In this document: piece after piece, positions 11,583 to 22,661 of the stretch | How positions within the stretch are numbered: position 1 is the stretch's first letter | Layout of the letters: each line of letters begins with the position of its first letter | Assembly (NCBI GenBank): GCA_002270565.1 | Contig: NQMI01000009.1 | Span: 664,420-728,419 of the forward strand | DNA: 64,000 nt | DNA from: Stenocarpella maydis | Taxonomy: Eukaryota > Ascomycota > Sordariomycetes > Diaporthales > Diaporthaceae | Direction: 5' to 3' | Notes under the pieces: model-generated | What the model saw: only the letters and a program-made list of their open reading frames with translations | What the model was told of the DNA's origin: nothing | The model's database searches: none | Translations under genes and position numbers: made by a program

Positions 11583-12957
11583 ATGGCCAAGGAAATGGTA
11601 TCTGTCGTCTTCGGAAAGCGGCCTACGGGAGACATCGTGCCTGGGGAAACATTCCGCATTGAATCTGTTCCGGCGCCAACAGAGGCGGACCTCAAGGATG
11701 GCGAAGTTCTCTTCGAGACGTATTACGTGTCGCTAGACCCATCGATGCGAGTTTGGCTGAGGGGTCAGTGGCAGCTCTGGACAGAAAGAATGCATCGCTA
11801 ATAAGGCGACAGAGACCGCATCGTACCTCCCCCCGGTGCAGATAGGCGAGGTCATGAGGAGCGTCGGCGCCGGTCGTATTTTGGCATCGAAGAACCCAGC
11901 TTTCAAGACTGGTGATTGGGCAACGGGATTTCCTGGGTGGAGGGAGGTGGCCGTGCTTGGCCCTCAACAAGTCTACCCAGCAGCCTTACTGCCTGGTGTT
12001 GAGAAGCCGGATCTTCTCGGGGCCTTGGGCATGACCGGGCTCACAGCCTTGCTGGGATTGAACAAGATCGGACAGCCTAAGGAGGGAGAGCTCGTTGTTG
12101 TCTCGGGAGCGGCGGGGGCAACTGGTTCCATCGTGGGTCAGATTTGCAAGCTGAAAGGTTGCCGTGTGGTTGGCATCGCAGGAACAGACGACAAGTGCGC
12201 CTGGTTGAAGGAGGTTGGGTTCGATGTAGCCTTGAACTACAAGGACCCAGATTTCCGTAACCAGTTCCTCGAGGCGACTAAGGTGAGCACTTGTGTAATC
12301 TCACGACGCCGAGTTTGTCGAAACAGAATGCTGACCTGCATGCAGGACAAAATCGACGTGTACTGGGATAATGGTAAGCAGGTATCCTGGCCAATGCGGA
12401 GGGTGTTACTGACAACGAGGCAGTCGGAGGTGAGATTCTTGATCTCGCGCTGGGCCAGGCGAAGCTTCGTGGCCGCATCGTTAAATGCGGCAGTAAGTGG
12501 TAAATGCTCAGGAAAACGCGCCGGCCCACCTCACTGACTTGAAATCAGGTATCGGCGAGTACAATGGCCAATCATCTGGAGACCTCATGAAGGTATGGGA
12601 ATTCTGCATGCCTATTTCGATGTCTTCGCAGCTGACCCGACTACAGAATCTTGGCCGGATATCATCGATGCGACTGAGGATGGAGGGCTTCATTGTACTT
12701 GACTTCGCCGCGGAGTTTGCCGAAGCAATGAAACAGCTGGCTGTGTGGGTTTCTCAGGGACAGGTAAAATCCAAGAATACGGTGGTGAAGGGTGGACTGC
12801 AGGAGGCAGATAAAGCGCTCGCCGGTCTCTTCAAAGGCATCAACACAGGTAAGTGGTTCCGCACTCCTCCCACCCTTTTGAGTTGGACAGAGACTGAAGC
12901 CTTCGGAATGCAGGTAAGCTGGTTGTTGAGGTCAAGGACCCGAACCAAACATCGTAG
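11583..12957 (+). CDS. Medium-chain dehydrogenase/reductase, NADP-dependent alkenal/one reductase type (YML131W-like)
   Basis: Seven exons (11583-11763, 11813-12282, 12346-12373, 12424-12492, 12549-12592, 12647-12848, 12914-12957) join to 345 residues in one frame. All six introns are 49-65 nt with GT..AG. The first uses a GTCAGT donor, chosen because it joins MRVWLR to ETASYLPPVQ as the family requires. The nucleotide-binding site is SGAAGATGSIVGQI. The zinc ligands of true alcohol dehydrogenases are absent. This places it with prostaglandin/leukotriene-type reductases, which reduce alpha,beta-unsaturated carbonyls with NADPH in the cytosol. Exons of 28, 69 and 44 nt make this gene easy to mis-annotate. 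The terminal exon encodes KLVVEVKDPN and a stop. Confidence 0.88.
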
Positions 12958-13647
12958 GGGTATTACCAGAGGAAGCAAACCCCTTGAATAGGGCCGGGTA
13001 ACAGGCTGGTCCATGATATGAATGATAAAAGGCAGAACACAGTTTGGACGGAGCAGTGTTCCGGGAAACTGCTGACGTTCAAACACGCGAGAAGTATCCT
13101 TTAGAGCTTGGAACGCCATGTCATCGATCTGATGCAATTGGACAACGCAAGAAATCCATCAAGAATTGATCTGAATGCATGGCCAACAAGATAAAAATAA
13201 AAATGAAAAACGTCTTTTGCGGATACCGAAGCTCGAGGAAGTCGATGCCTGGCTGGGCGGAGATGTAACACTGAAGCTGTAGGCTTACATAATCTCCATC
13301 GCATGAACGTCAATCTTCCGGGGTTCGCGTCGCGTCGAATTGGTTTCGCTTGATCCAACAGCGAGCACATACATGTTCAACAACAGCTAGCCCATTCGCG
13401 TCAGCTGCTCCAGGACCGCGATCCTGTACAGGGGTTCGCGCTTGTTTTCCATGCGCCCGACAATGTCTCCTTGAGATATCTACTGACCTGAACGGCCGTC
13501 GCCAAACAAACCAAATTCCAACACACGTTCGACCGCCTCTCAACAAAAACCTGCGACGAAGCCCCTTCGAACGTGCGACTGCATGCCAGCTTACCTGTTT
13601 TATCCCATGACCACCCACTTCGTCCAAATTGACAATTTACATACAAT
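12958..13647. other. intergenic region, no feature seen
   Basis: This 690-bp gap separates two plus-strand genes and presumably holds the terminator of the reductase and the promoter of the next gene. No ORF or repeat of note was seen. Confidence 0.4.
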
Positions 13648-14603
13648 ATGGACAAGATTTTGAGACTTGGGCCTGGCTCGCAGCTTCTGGCGATGTGCGG
13701 CAGCAGGCGGTTGGCCACGGGAGCCGCCCATCTCGGCAGGGCAAACACGCTGTATCAGAACCTGCGGCAAGTCTCTACGACTCGGCCAAAGAAAGCGCAG
13801 GCGACCAAAGAGCAGGCCAAGACCGTCAATGACACGGTCAAGGAGGCGGTGAAGAAACCAAAGGCAACTGCTGCAGCGGCCGCGAAGCCAAGACAGACGT
13901 CAACAAAAGCGGCTGCTACTGCTTCTTCAGAGAAAGTATCGACGGTAGCCAAGGCTGTCAAGCCAGCACCAAAGCCCAAGGCGTCTAAATCTGCCGGTGC
14001 GGCGAGCCCTGAGGACATCAAGGCCGCCGCTCCTGAAAAGAAGGCCACTGCCACGAAGGCTAGCCCTGCAGCGACGACAGCGCCGACAGCACCCACGCGA
14101 GCAACAAAAGCCACTGCCGCAGCTTCAACAACCAAGGCTCCAGGGCAGGCGACTGCTTCGTATATTCCCACGCCGACGTCCGCACCGAGGCCTACTGCCA
14201 GCAAGTCGAAGCTCGCGACGGCACAAAGCCCGTCAACGGCCCCGAGGCCAGCAAACAGCGCACCGACGCCGGCGACCCAGGCCAACCCCGCAGCGCCACC
14301 CTTGCCTTATGCTGCCCGTACGCCAAGACCCCAAGAGCCGACGCCGAAGGTCGTCCCGTCCAGCCCGGAGTACAAGAGGGCTGCTCGGAAGTGGGTGTCG
14401 GCCATGGTCGCGCTACCTATCTTGCTTGTCACGTCCTACTTCCTGTATGACAGACGTACGTGATTCCCCTCTGCAACTCTCGGTCTTGGCCATCGCCGGA
14501 CTCGAAGCTGACTCTGTTCTTAGTTGCTCTGGGCCATCATCCGAGTCTGGAAGCGTATAGGCCTAAGCCTCAGCTGGCTGCTGTGGAGTCGAAGGATGCA
14601 TAG
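13648..14603 (+). CDS. Ala/Pro/Lys-rich protein with mitochondrial-type N-terminus and one C-terminal membrane segment
   Basis: The exons are 13648-14455 and 14524-14603 (intron GTACGT..TTAG, branch GCTGAC), giving 295 residues. Residues 1-45 are rich in Arg, Leu, Ser and Gly with no acidic run, like a mitochondrial presequence. Residues ~50-235 are low-complexity Ala/Lys/Pro/Thr. The conserved-looking part is the end: a basic YKRAARKWV, a hydrophobic segment of about 17 residues (VALPILLVTSYFLYDR), then a short tail supplied by exon 2. I do not recognise the family. An organelle membrane protein with a disordered domain is the most that can be inferred. Without the splice the protein would stop two codons after the membrane segment. 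Confidence 0.75.
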
Positions 14604-15069
14604 GCTGATAATGTCTGAGACAGGGGGGGATAAGCTCCTCTGAAATTCCCAGCTTCGCTTGTCGCTTCTTGATCGAATGCAATCCTATGCACTATCGTGC
14701 GCCCCCGGTTGGCGAGCAGGATCCTCGGTGGCATCGCTGGAAACTGATGTCGCAATCCACTCTGATCCAATGTGGTGACCCTCCAGTGTCCCAGATATCC
14801 ACGAACAGGCTCGTTGAGGCCGCAGAGACAAGCCCTATCTCTTGGTTCGTGAGGACCGAGATTGCTTGCCTCGGCCATACCAATTCTTGCCCGTTGTAGA
14901 TCTTGGTAATCGGACACATTCATGGCCGGGACTATCGTGTGCCAATTTTGTAACGGCTGCGTTTGCCCTGGCACAATGTCCGCTTATAGCTTCTTGGTGT
15001 CGAACCTCATTATGAAGTCCTCGATAGTGCGTGCCATGCCAAGGTACTCCAGACAAGCGGCGTGACTCT

Positions 15070-15990
15070 TCGTCGGCATTTGGTGCTGCAAGGTGAGTAT
15101 ATGTATTTACATGTCTCTGCCAACCTTGTCTGAGCTCGGCACATGAGACGGAACAGCTGCTCCGAACTGGGACAGTCTATTCGCCAGGCCACCAACAAAT
15201 GCTTCAGCAATCCCAACTGCATCGAGGCAGCCGCCGTCTTCGGCGGGACAAAAAGACCCAGGCGCATCTCGGGCCGTTGAACCCGGGCTCCCGCTGGTCC
15301 GGGTTGGCAACCGTCACACTGATGCAGGAGGTGACTAACAAGCAGAAGCAGTCGAGCAGGGCACCAGCGGGTGTGGCAGGGCACCAGCGTGGTCGCCAGG
15401 GGAAGGCCGGGCTTGGGTACCTCGCCCTGTCCACAGACATGCTTCTCGATCTCGTCTAGGGCTGTAGTCAGCTGGGGCAGGGCCGGTGTCCTTAGGTAGA
15501 GCGGAGCTGACTGCGTCGGGGCACAAAACGCTGAGCCATTGGGTGAGGGCGAGGATGCCCTTCAGTGCGGCGGCCTTTGTCGCTATCTTGTCGCCATCTT
15601 GTAGGTCAGGTCCTTGACGTGTACCTCATGGGATTCTCGCTGGGCCAGGTGCAACGGTGTTTTCAATGGCATCTTTACCCACAGCCTGCTGGTGCAGAGC
15701 GCATTCATCTCGGCGCCACCGTTTGGCGGGTCTGCCGGGGGTGGGAGAAGACATGTCGAAGTACATTGGCCCAGCTGATGCCCAGTTGAAGTAGTCATTG
15801 CCCTGCAGGTTCCCGCCCACTGCCATGAGGTCCGGCATATTGGGAACGCTGTTATTGTTGCATGTTGAGATAGTGCCTGGTGGGCTGTAGGTAAATTGGC
15901 TGTTGGCCTTCTAACATCCCAGCTTTTGGGAAGGGCAGCAGTCGCATGCCAGCCTTGTCCTTGTAAGGCTTGGTTTGGCATCCTCTCTCG
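15070..15990 (-). pseudogene. probable dead Zn2Cys6 transcription factor (AflR-like layout)
   Basis: Reading the minus strand from ~15950 gives a CDCCPSQKLGC string, with the C-x2-C-x3-K-x2-C spacing of the first half of a fungal Zn2Cys6 cluster. A stop (TAG) follows immediately. Downstream come coding-like stretches in changing frames: an NMPDLMAVGG..GNDYFNW segment (15626-15838), a TTALDEIEKHV segment, and a LLDCFCLLVTSC segment near 15350. They resemble parts of regulators with a Zn2Cys6 N-terminus and a helical C-terminal domain. At least one stop and several frame changes break the gene, and introns cannot explain all of them. Assignment rests mainly on the cluster spacing, so it is tentative. 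A decayed unrelated gene remains possible. Confidence 0.38.
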
Positions 15991-16377
15991 TGATGGTAGC
16001 AAGACAAGTCAAATTTCTTGCAGTTTGTTCATCTGCGTGCGTGCCATCCGTGCATTTGTCAAATTCCTGTGGCTATTGGCATGCAAACAGAAGGTAATTC
16101 TTCAACCTGGAGTCGCCTGATTAGTGTCTGGGAAAGCCGGCTGCCATGATCAGTAGAGTCTTGCTACAACTCTGGTTGCCCCAGAAAGGCATATGGAAGT
16201 GGGCAAACATGGCTTTTAAAGGTTGCGTACGAATGAATGAATTCATTACTTGAAATTTCATAGCACCGAATGGTAGTGCTGAACTATTCGTGTCCCCAAT
16301 TGCTTATATGCAACTATTACGAGGTCTCCTCTCACCAGATGTTGGAAGCCTCAGGAGGTTGGTTACTTTACAGGGCA

Positions 16378-16393
16378 TACGGAGTACTCCGTA
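16378..16393. repeat. perfect 16-bp palindrome TACGGAGTACTCCGTA
   Basis: This is an exact palindrome about 400 bp upstream of IKS1. The half-site TACGGAGTA/TACTCCGTA recurs at ~6535, ~11432, ~49423 and 54601 in this window, always between genes. Confidence 0.85.
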
Positions 16394-16789
16394 CCTAGAT
16401 CGAGATGTAATGGAGCAGAAGCTCCAGAGGATCACCCGACCCCCTGTCGTTGCCCCGCCATGCCTTGCCAGGTTTGTCTTTAGCCTTCGCCCCCCAGACT
16501 CGGGATCCCTGTCCAAGCATCCCCAGCCAGCTGAATGCGACTGCATAGTACTATGTAAGCTGCAGCCGGCCGTGCGACTCCAAGACAAAGCCCATTAAAC
16601 CGCCCGTCATAACAATGACAACAAAGACACCCACCCCTGGACGAGAAGAGAAGCACTCGACTCACGCACCCGATGGATGGCGAGCTGGCCCCCTTGCCTG
16701 CCCAGCTACGTGACTTCCGACACAGCTTTACCATGCTCGACTCGTCGTCTCTGCATCCTGACGACGACATTTAGCCTGGCAACTTGGCC

Positions 16790-19023
16790 ATGTCAATCGT
16801 TCCCTACCACTCTCGCGGTCGCGAGGTCGTCCTGTATGTCACCTGTTGTCGCCCCGGTATCCTCCTTCCCGCCCAGGTTTCGCCTGGACAGGCGACCATC
16901 CCTTAGCACTCGCTAATAATCTGCTGCACAGGCGCCACCACAATGCCGTCGTCGTCCGTGACCCTTCATCGCGCCGCCTCGAGCTAGACCGTGCCTTAAC
17001 AGAGTGCCCCACATGTCACCATCCTTTGGGGCTGTCATCGCCCGAACGCGGTTACGACTCGTCGTCCGATACCGAATCATATGTCAGCCCGGATTACTTT
17101 CGCTTACTACGAGACCGCAACGACCTATACGAGCCACACCCACCGCCATCGAGCAGGCTCGTCCACGCGCTCGATGACAGTGGCGCGCACCTTTCGGAAT
17201 ATGCGCACGATGCCGAGTTTGTTTCCAGCTCTCCCGCCCCTCAGGAGGGAAGTCGCATCAGACGGGAGGCTTTCCAGCCAAACTATTTCAAGACATTCTT
17301 CGTCGAAGAAAAAGAGCTTGGTCGAGGCGGGAAGGGTGTCGTCCTACTTGTGAGACATGAGATCGATGGCTGTCAGTTGGGGTACTTTGCATGCAAGCGC
17401 GTGCCCGTTGGCGACGACCATGGCTGGCTCGAGAAGGTCCTGGTCGAGGTTGAGCTTCTTGCCAAGCTGTCGCATCCAAACCTGGTCTCGTACCGTCACG
17501 TTTGGCTTGAAGACGTCAAACTCAGCCGGTTCGGACCCAGTGTGGCATGCGCCTTTATCCTTCAGCAATACTGCAATGGCGGCGATTTGCTTCACAAGGT
17601 CGTTGGAAAATTCCCAGAGGAGACCACAAAGGAACAGCTCAAGGCTCAGATCCGGCGTCGATCAAAAGGGCAAGCGGAGAAGCCCATCGACTTGTCGGCC
17701 TCGCGCTCCCAGCTCTCACCCGAAGAGATCTACTCCTTCTTTAGAGACATCACTGCAGGCCTCGCATACCTGCATGCGGCCAACTACATCCACCGTGACC
17801 TCAAGCCGAGCAACTGTCTACTGCATGATGAGCGGGGGGTGACCACCTGTTTGATCAGCGACTTCGGTGAGGTTCAGCCGGAAAATGTCGCTCGTAAGTC
17901 GACGGGATCAACCGGCACCATATCCTATTGCGCGCCCGAGGTCCTCAAGAAGGACAATACTACAGGCAGGTACGGCAACTTCACCACCAAGTCAGACATA
18001 TTCTCCTTGGGCATGACCCTTTACTTCATGTGCTTTGGACGCCTGCCGTATCGATCAGCCAATAGCATTAATGAGGAGCTTGAAGACGTCGATTTGCTGC
18101 GGGCTGAGATCACAGACTGGAAAGGGTTCGAGGACGAACGACGAGAGAGGCCGGAGCTGCCTGTCAAGCTCTACGCCCTTCTGAAGCAGTTGCTCGCGCT
18201 GAATCCGCTTGAGCGCCCCAGCGCGGACGAGGTTCTCAAGGCGCTAAAGAACGTCACGATTCTGGAGAGCATGTTACGAGGTACCAACGGGGCATCGATC
18301 GGAGTTCCAGGGCGGCGCATCCAGAATCTGGACTCGCCAATGCCGCCAGGCACTCCAACTCCCGGGCCAGGTTGGTTCACCAAGACTAAGTCCCATGCCA
18401 ACACGCCTAGCTAATGCCACACAGATCCGAAAAAGCGTGCCACTGGACCATCATCATCACAGGATGGCCTTGAAGATACGCGGAAACGTGAGGGCATATC
18501 CCAGCCTCAACTCCACCAGACCCTGCAGAAGCTCTCCAACGCAACACAGACAAGGCATCGCGCGCCCACAATGTCCCCATCACATAGCCAGGATGGCCAC
18601 CAACGCCCTCGGTCGCCCAGACATAGACACTCCAGTCCAACGCGTGACCGAGAGGCCATAACAACTCCACTGCTCATGGCCCCGCCGACCACCTTTTACG
18701 GTGAAGTCAGGAACAGGTACGAGGAGTTCAAGCGGGCACTCTCCGAGCCCACGTCACCTTTTTTCCGGTTCGTGCTGTTCTTGGTCAAGATGCTGGCCTT
18801 GGCCCGCGCTTGCTGGCCTGTCAGTTTCAAAATGGCCATGGGTGGCATCCTGATTATCGCAGCGGCTGTCGACCTGGCCTGGGTGCTGAGTCTCAGAAGA
18901 TCAGCATTCTTCTTTCTGCTCCATCTCGCGCTCGTCATGGCACTTCATAAAACGGGTGACCTCTGTCTGGGCGGCCATGAATGGGATTGGAGTGCGACTC
19001 TCCCGCGCGATGGCGGTGTTTGA
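16790..19023 (+). CDS. IKS1: IKS1-type serine/threonine protein kinase with C-terminal membrane segments
   Basis: The exons are 16790-16833, 16932-18370 and 18425-19023, giving 693 residues. The 44-nt first exon encodes MSIVPYHSRGREVVL and joins to RHHNAVVV, as in fungal IKS1. The second intron (GTTGGT..ACACAG, branch GCTAATG) removes an in-frame stop at 18412. A CPTCH..L putative zinc motif lies near residue 50. Kinase motifs are the Gly loop GRGGKGVV (near 145), the Lys in FACKRV, the catalytic loop HRDLKPSNC (near 301), DFGE (near 325) and CAPE (near 349). A basic/Ser-rich linker follows, then three hydrophobic stretches (~residues 600-670), so the kinase is probably tethered to a membrane. 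Its cellular substrate is not known from sequence. Confidence 0.92.
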
Positions 19024-20135
19024 GCAAATACGGCAAGGTATACGACAAATCATGACCCCACCGACAAAACCATCCCACCCCAGCCCAGATAGCTGGTGTG
19101 GGGAGCTTGAACGGCCCTGTGCGCGAGTTTTATGGAGCGAACTCGGGAGGGGTGCCAGGAGTAATGAAGAAGCAAAGGGGATGTGACATCATGGGCGTCT
19201 ATCTGGCACGCGCCACATATGGGGTGCAGGGTGGAAGTCCTTGAATGATCTATCAGAATGGGCTTGGTTGTCATTCATGCGGCTGCGGCGGAACAATGAG
19301 ACTCAGGTTTGAGGACTGAATTCAGTCCCTCATTTCGGGTGGAAAATTGTTGCGACACCCTGGCAGGCAGGTAGCAGGTAGGCTCGCGCGTAGGTACGAG
19401 AAATTCGCTCTGGTTGGCAGACGAACTCGGAAAGGTACTGGCTCGAGGAAGGCCTACTAGCTTGTCTCCATCCTGTGTGTCTTCCTCTGGACTACACGGT
19501 CTCGATACCGGGACGCGGGAAGAAATGCCCGCCTCTTGGTAGGCGGACACCATATTACAGAGGCGCTCCCACCTGCAGATCAAAGAATGTCGAGGCCCGG
19601 GCCCTGGGGACACCGGAGGACGGCTCCACCGGGTCATTGTCTCCGCACTTCGGCGCGCATTCCATTGGTCGCATGTTGCAAGTCGGATGCAAAGTACCGA
19701 CTCGGACTTCGTAATTTCGACCCTGGCAGGACCGCGTGTCTGAATTAACCGCCCGGCGTGCCCCTCACTCTGGGTCCTCTGTGGCCGCCGTGCGCCTCGC
19801 AATCTTAAGGTGACAATTTTAGGTTGAAGGCCCGGGCCGTCGTGGGGTCAACCTTCCCGCGCATATATCACGCGGTATTATTATATGGAGGAGCTCACGC
19901 CATGGCATGCGCTGTGCAATTCGATGGATACTTTCTCTCGTTCATTCCCTATCATTGTCCTTCTTCACAGCGGCACGAAATCCCCACCGGGCTACTTGAG
20001 AGTGTGCTAGCCTGAACCACAAAACAAAGCAGCCCGGACTCAAAGCTCGCCCCAAGACGCAATCACAGCCTGGAAGCAGACCAGCCGAAGGACGAATCAA
20101 CAAGCAAGGTCTCCGGCGGGGCCAGACCGACACCA
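19024..20135. other. intergenic region, no feature seen
   Basis: This 1.1-kb stretch lies between IKS1 and the small Cys/His ORF. The longest reading frames are biased shadows without family features. Nothing was recognised. Confidence 0.4.
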
Positions 20136-20309
20136 ATGTGTACCCGGAGGAAAGTCATCATCCACCACCGGTGCGGGCACCGCATCATCAAGATCCTCGT
20201 GTCGGAACCCTGTGGCGACGACGGCTGCAGGAAGGTCAGGGAGGAGGAGGTCGCGTCGAACCAGTATCCCTGTGTTGTGCACCTATGCCCTCATTATGGG
20301 AGCTTTTGA
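20136..20309 (+). CDS. small Cys/His-rich protein, 57 residues
   Basis: An ATG in the good context CACCA begins MCTRRKVIIHHRCGHRI and the frame ends HLCPHYGSF-stop. It holds six Cys and several His: C2, HH..CGH near residue 11, CGDDGC in the middle, and C..HLCPH at the end. The opening MCT, the CGH element and the closing CPHYGSF are reminiscent of many short fungal hypothetical proteins I know only as uncharacterised. The spacing could bind zinc or form disulfides. There is no signal peptide, so a cytosolic or nuclear metal-binding mini-protein is more likely than a secreted effector. It is shorter than usual gene-calling cut-offs. Confidence 0.6.
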   Translation: MCTRRKVIIHHRCGHRIIKILVSEPCGDDGCRKVREEEVASNQYPCVVHLCPHYGSF

Positions 20310-21174
20310 CCAGTACTACGGCTTGAACGGTGGTCCGGTTTTTGTTTTGCGGGTATGGTATGATGGTGCAGTTTCAGGAGGCTGAGCTGGCTCGCTTGTC
20401 AACACCTGGTAGCTTTTGCGCATTGTTTAGTTGTGGCTGATGTGTCTACTGGGAAGGAGGCGGATCGTTTACCGAACGGGGTGTAGGTACCTAGCTAATG
20501 ATTCGTGTTTGAGTACTTCGTAGCTGAGGCTGGTATCAGCATATACCTAGGTACTGGTTTCAGGCTGTGGGCGGTAGGCTCGCACCAGTATAATTATCAA
20601 TGACCCTGTAATGACTTCGTCAAAAGGGTAAACAGGTAGCTGTAATTACTGGATTCAAGTCTCCCGTTCCTGTTCAGTTTTCTGATTTCGACGCAACTGG
20701 TGACAGTTACCAGGAATCTTGAAGGAAGGTTGAGAATTAATCAGGTCCAAGCGAGGAACTATCTTCGTGGCCTCTAGAAATATTCGAGTAGACATCCACC
20801 CACTGCTCGCAGTAGTTCAGAACATGTACACTGCCCCCCCCCTCCCCTGCTCGCCGTTGAATTCTGTACAAACTATGGAGGACCTGAGCCATACCCCCAG
20901 ACCAGCATTTAGCCTCCGGAGTTTACTTCCCTATGAGATCCTCGGGAGGGTGCGTCAACCCGGCATCGGGCCGAGTGGGTCAGATAAGAAGCCGGGGCTC
21001 GGCACACGCCGGGCCCTGGCAAAGAGTGCCCAGACGGACATCACGCATGCATGAGGACGTTCTCCACCACGAGCCTGCTTCAAATGTTGACGTTTGGCCC
21101 TAAACTGCGCCCAAACCCAAGTTGTCTCAACCTGGCTCATCCAAGGTGAACCAAATATCCATTCCGTCTCCAAT
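20310..21174. other. intergenic region with CCTAGG palindromes
   Basis: The 865 bp before the aminotransferase contain TACCTAGGTA at 20544-20553 and a related GTACCTAGC near 20487. No ORF was recognised. Confidence 0.4.
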
Positions 21175-22661
21175 ATGGCGCCCATTGCGCTTGAAGAGCA
21201 TACACCCAGCGGGGCAGTCCCGAAGTCCAAAGGCGACGCCAGAGCCGACGAGACACTCAAACAAGCGTTGGCAGCAGCGCAGAGCCGCTTCGTGGAATCT
21301 CACCCGAAATCAAAAGAACATCATGCAATTGCGGTCTCCCATCTGCCCGGTGGCAACACGAGGACTCTGCTCCACACCTCTCCTTTCCCGCTCACGATGA
21401 AGTGCGGCAAAGGGCCGTTCGTGTGGGATGAAGACGGCCACAAGTGAGACTCAAATCGCTCGAAATCTCTCAGCTCTGCCGACTGACAATCTTGAGATAC
21501 CTTGACCTGGTTGGGGAGCTCAGCGCCGGCATATACGGCCACTCGCACCCCGTCATCCGCGAGGCCATCGTCTCGACCTTTGACAACATCGGCCTGAACC
21601 TGGGGTCCACGACGAGCCAGGAGCACAAGTACGCGGCGCTCATATGCGAGCGGTTCAGCCTGCAGCGGGTGCGGTTCGCCAACTCGGGCACCGAGGCTAA
21701 CATGCACGCGTTCAATGCCGCGAGGGCCTTTACCGGGAAGGACAAGATTGCTGTCTTCAGCGGGGGTTACCACGGCGCAGTCTTCAGCTTCGGGGCTGGG
21801 AAGGTGGCGCAGAATGCGGTCAATAGGGAGGACTGGGTGATTGGGAAGTATAACGACGTTGAATCCGCCAAGACGGTCATTGAGCAAACACCAGGCCTTG
21901 CTGCCGTCGTTGTGGAAGCTATGCAGGGCGCTGGGGGTGGCATCAGCGGTACCACGGAGTTCCTTTTTCAAATTCAGGTACGCTGACAATTTTCTTTTTG
22001 CCGAGATTGGATTCTTTTTCATACTGACACTGGCCAACAGGAGTCAGCCAAGAAAGCCGAGGCAGTCTTCATTCTCGACGAAGTGATGACTTCGCGTCTT
22101 GCTCCACATGGCCTGCAGGCAGTCCTCGGCCTCAAGCCCGACCTGGTCACTCTTGGCAAATACCTCGGCGGAGGCTTCGCCTTCGGCGCGTTTGGCGGTC
22201 GGGAGGACATCATGGCCGTCTACGATCCACGGTCAGCCGGCGCGCTGGCACATTCTGGGACTTTCAATAACAACACCATGACAATGCACGTCGGCCACGC
22301 GGGCCTGTCGAAAGTCCTCACGCCAGAAGTGAATGTTGCTTTCAATACCAAGGGGGACAGGTACCGACAGAGACTCCAGGAGGTTACTAAGGGCACCAAG
22401 TGCTCCGTCACTGGCCGCGGCGCGTTATGGTGTATCCACTTCTCGGATACCGGGCTACGGGATATCAAATCTGTGGAGGATATCAGTGAACGGCACGACT
22501 TGCACGACTTATTTTGGTTTGAGATGCTGGAGGATGGGTTCTGGATCCATCGGCGTGGGTCGGTCTCCATAATACTCGACACGCCCGATGAAGAGCTGGA
22601 TCGCTTTGTGGAGTGTGTTGAAAAGTTCTTGGCAAGGCATAGGGGTATTATGATGCTTTAG
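21175..22661 (+). CDS. Class III PLP-dependent aminotransferase, glutamate-1-semialdehyde aminomutase-like
   Basis: The exons are 21175-21443, 21497-21977 and 22041-22661, giving 456 residues. The first intron (GTGAGA..TTGAG) joins GHK to YLDLVGELSAG. PLP-site features are NSGTEANMHAFNAAR, SGGYHG, the Asp of ILDEVMT and the Schiff-base Lys in LGKYLGGG (near residue 290). The fold-type I order and the GTFNNN motif match GSA aminomutases and beta-amino-acid transaminases. Fungi do not use the C5 tetrapyrrole route, so the real job is probably transamination of another amino acid or a secondary-metabolite precursor. No biosynthetic genes lie next to it. The gene is intact. Confidence 0.88.

Larger units (their letters stand above)
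14604..16789. other. intergenic region containing a probable pseudogene and a 16-bp palindrome
   Basis: Between two plus-strand genes lie 2.2 kb. The decayed minus-strand regulator at about 15070-15990 and the palindrome at 16378-16393 are listed separately. Nothing else was identified. Confidence 0.4.

Noticed and set aside
19275..19802. 175-residue minus-strand frame downstream of IKS1
   Set aside because: It has no recognisable motif and mixed composition, and it carries no supporting splice or start signals.
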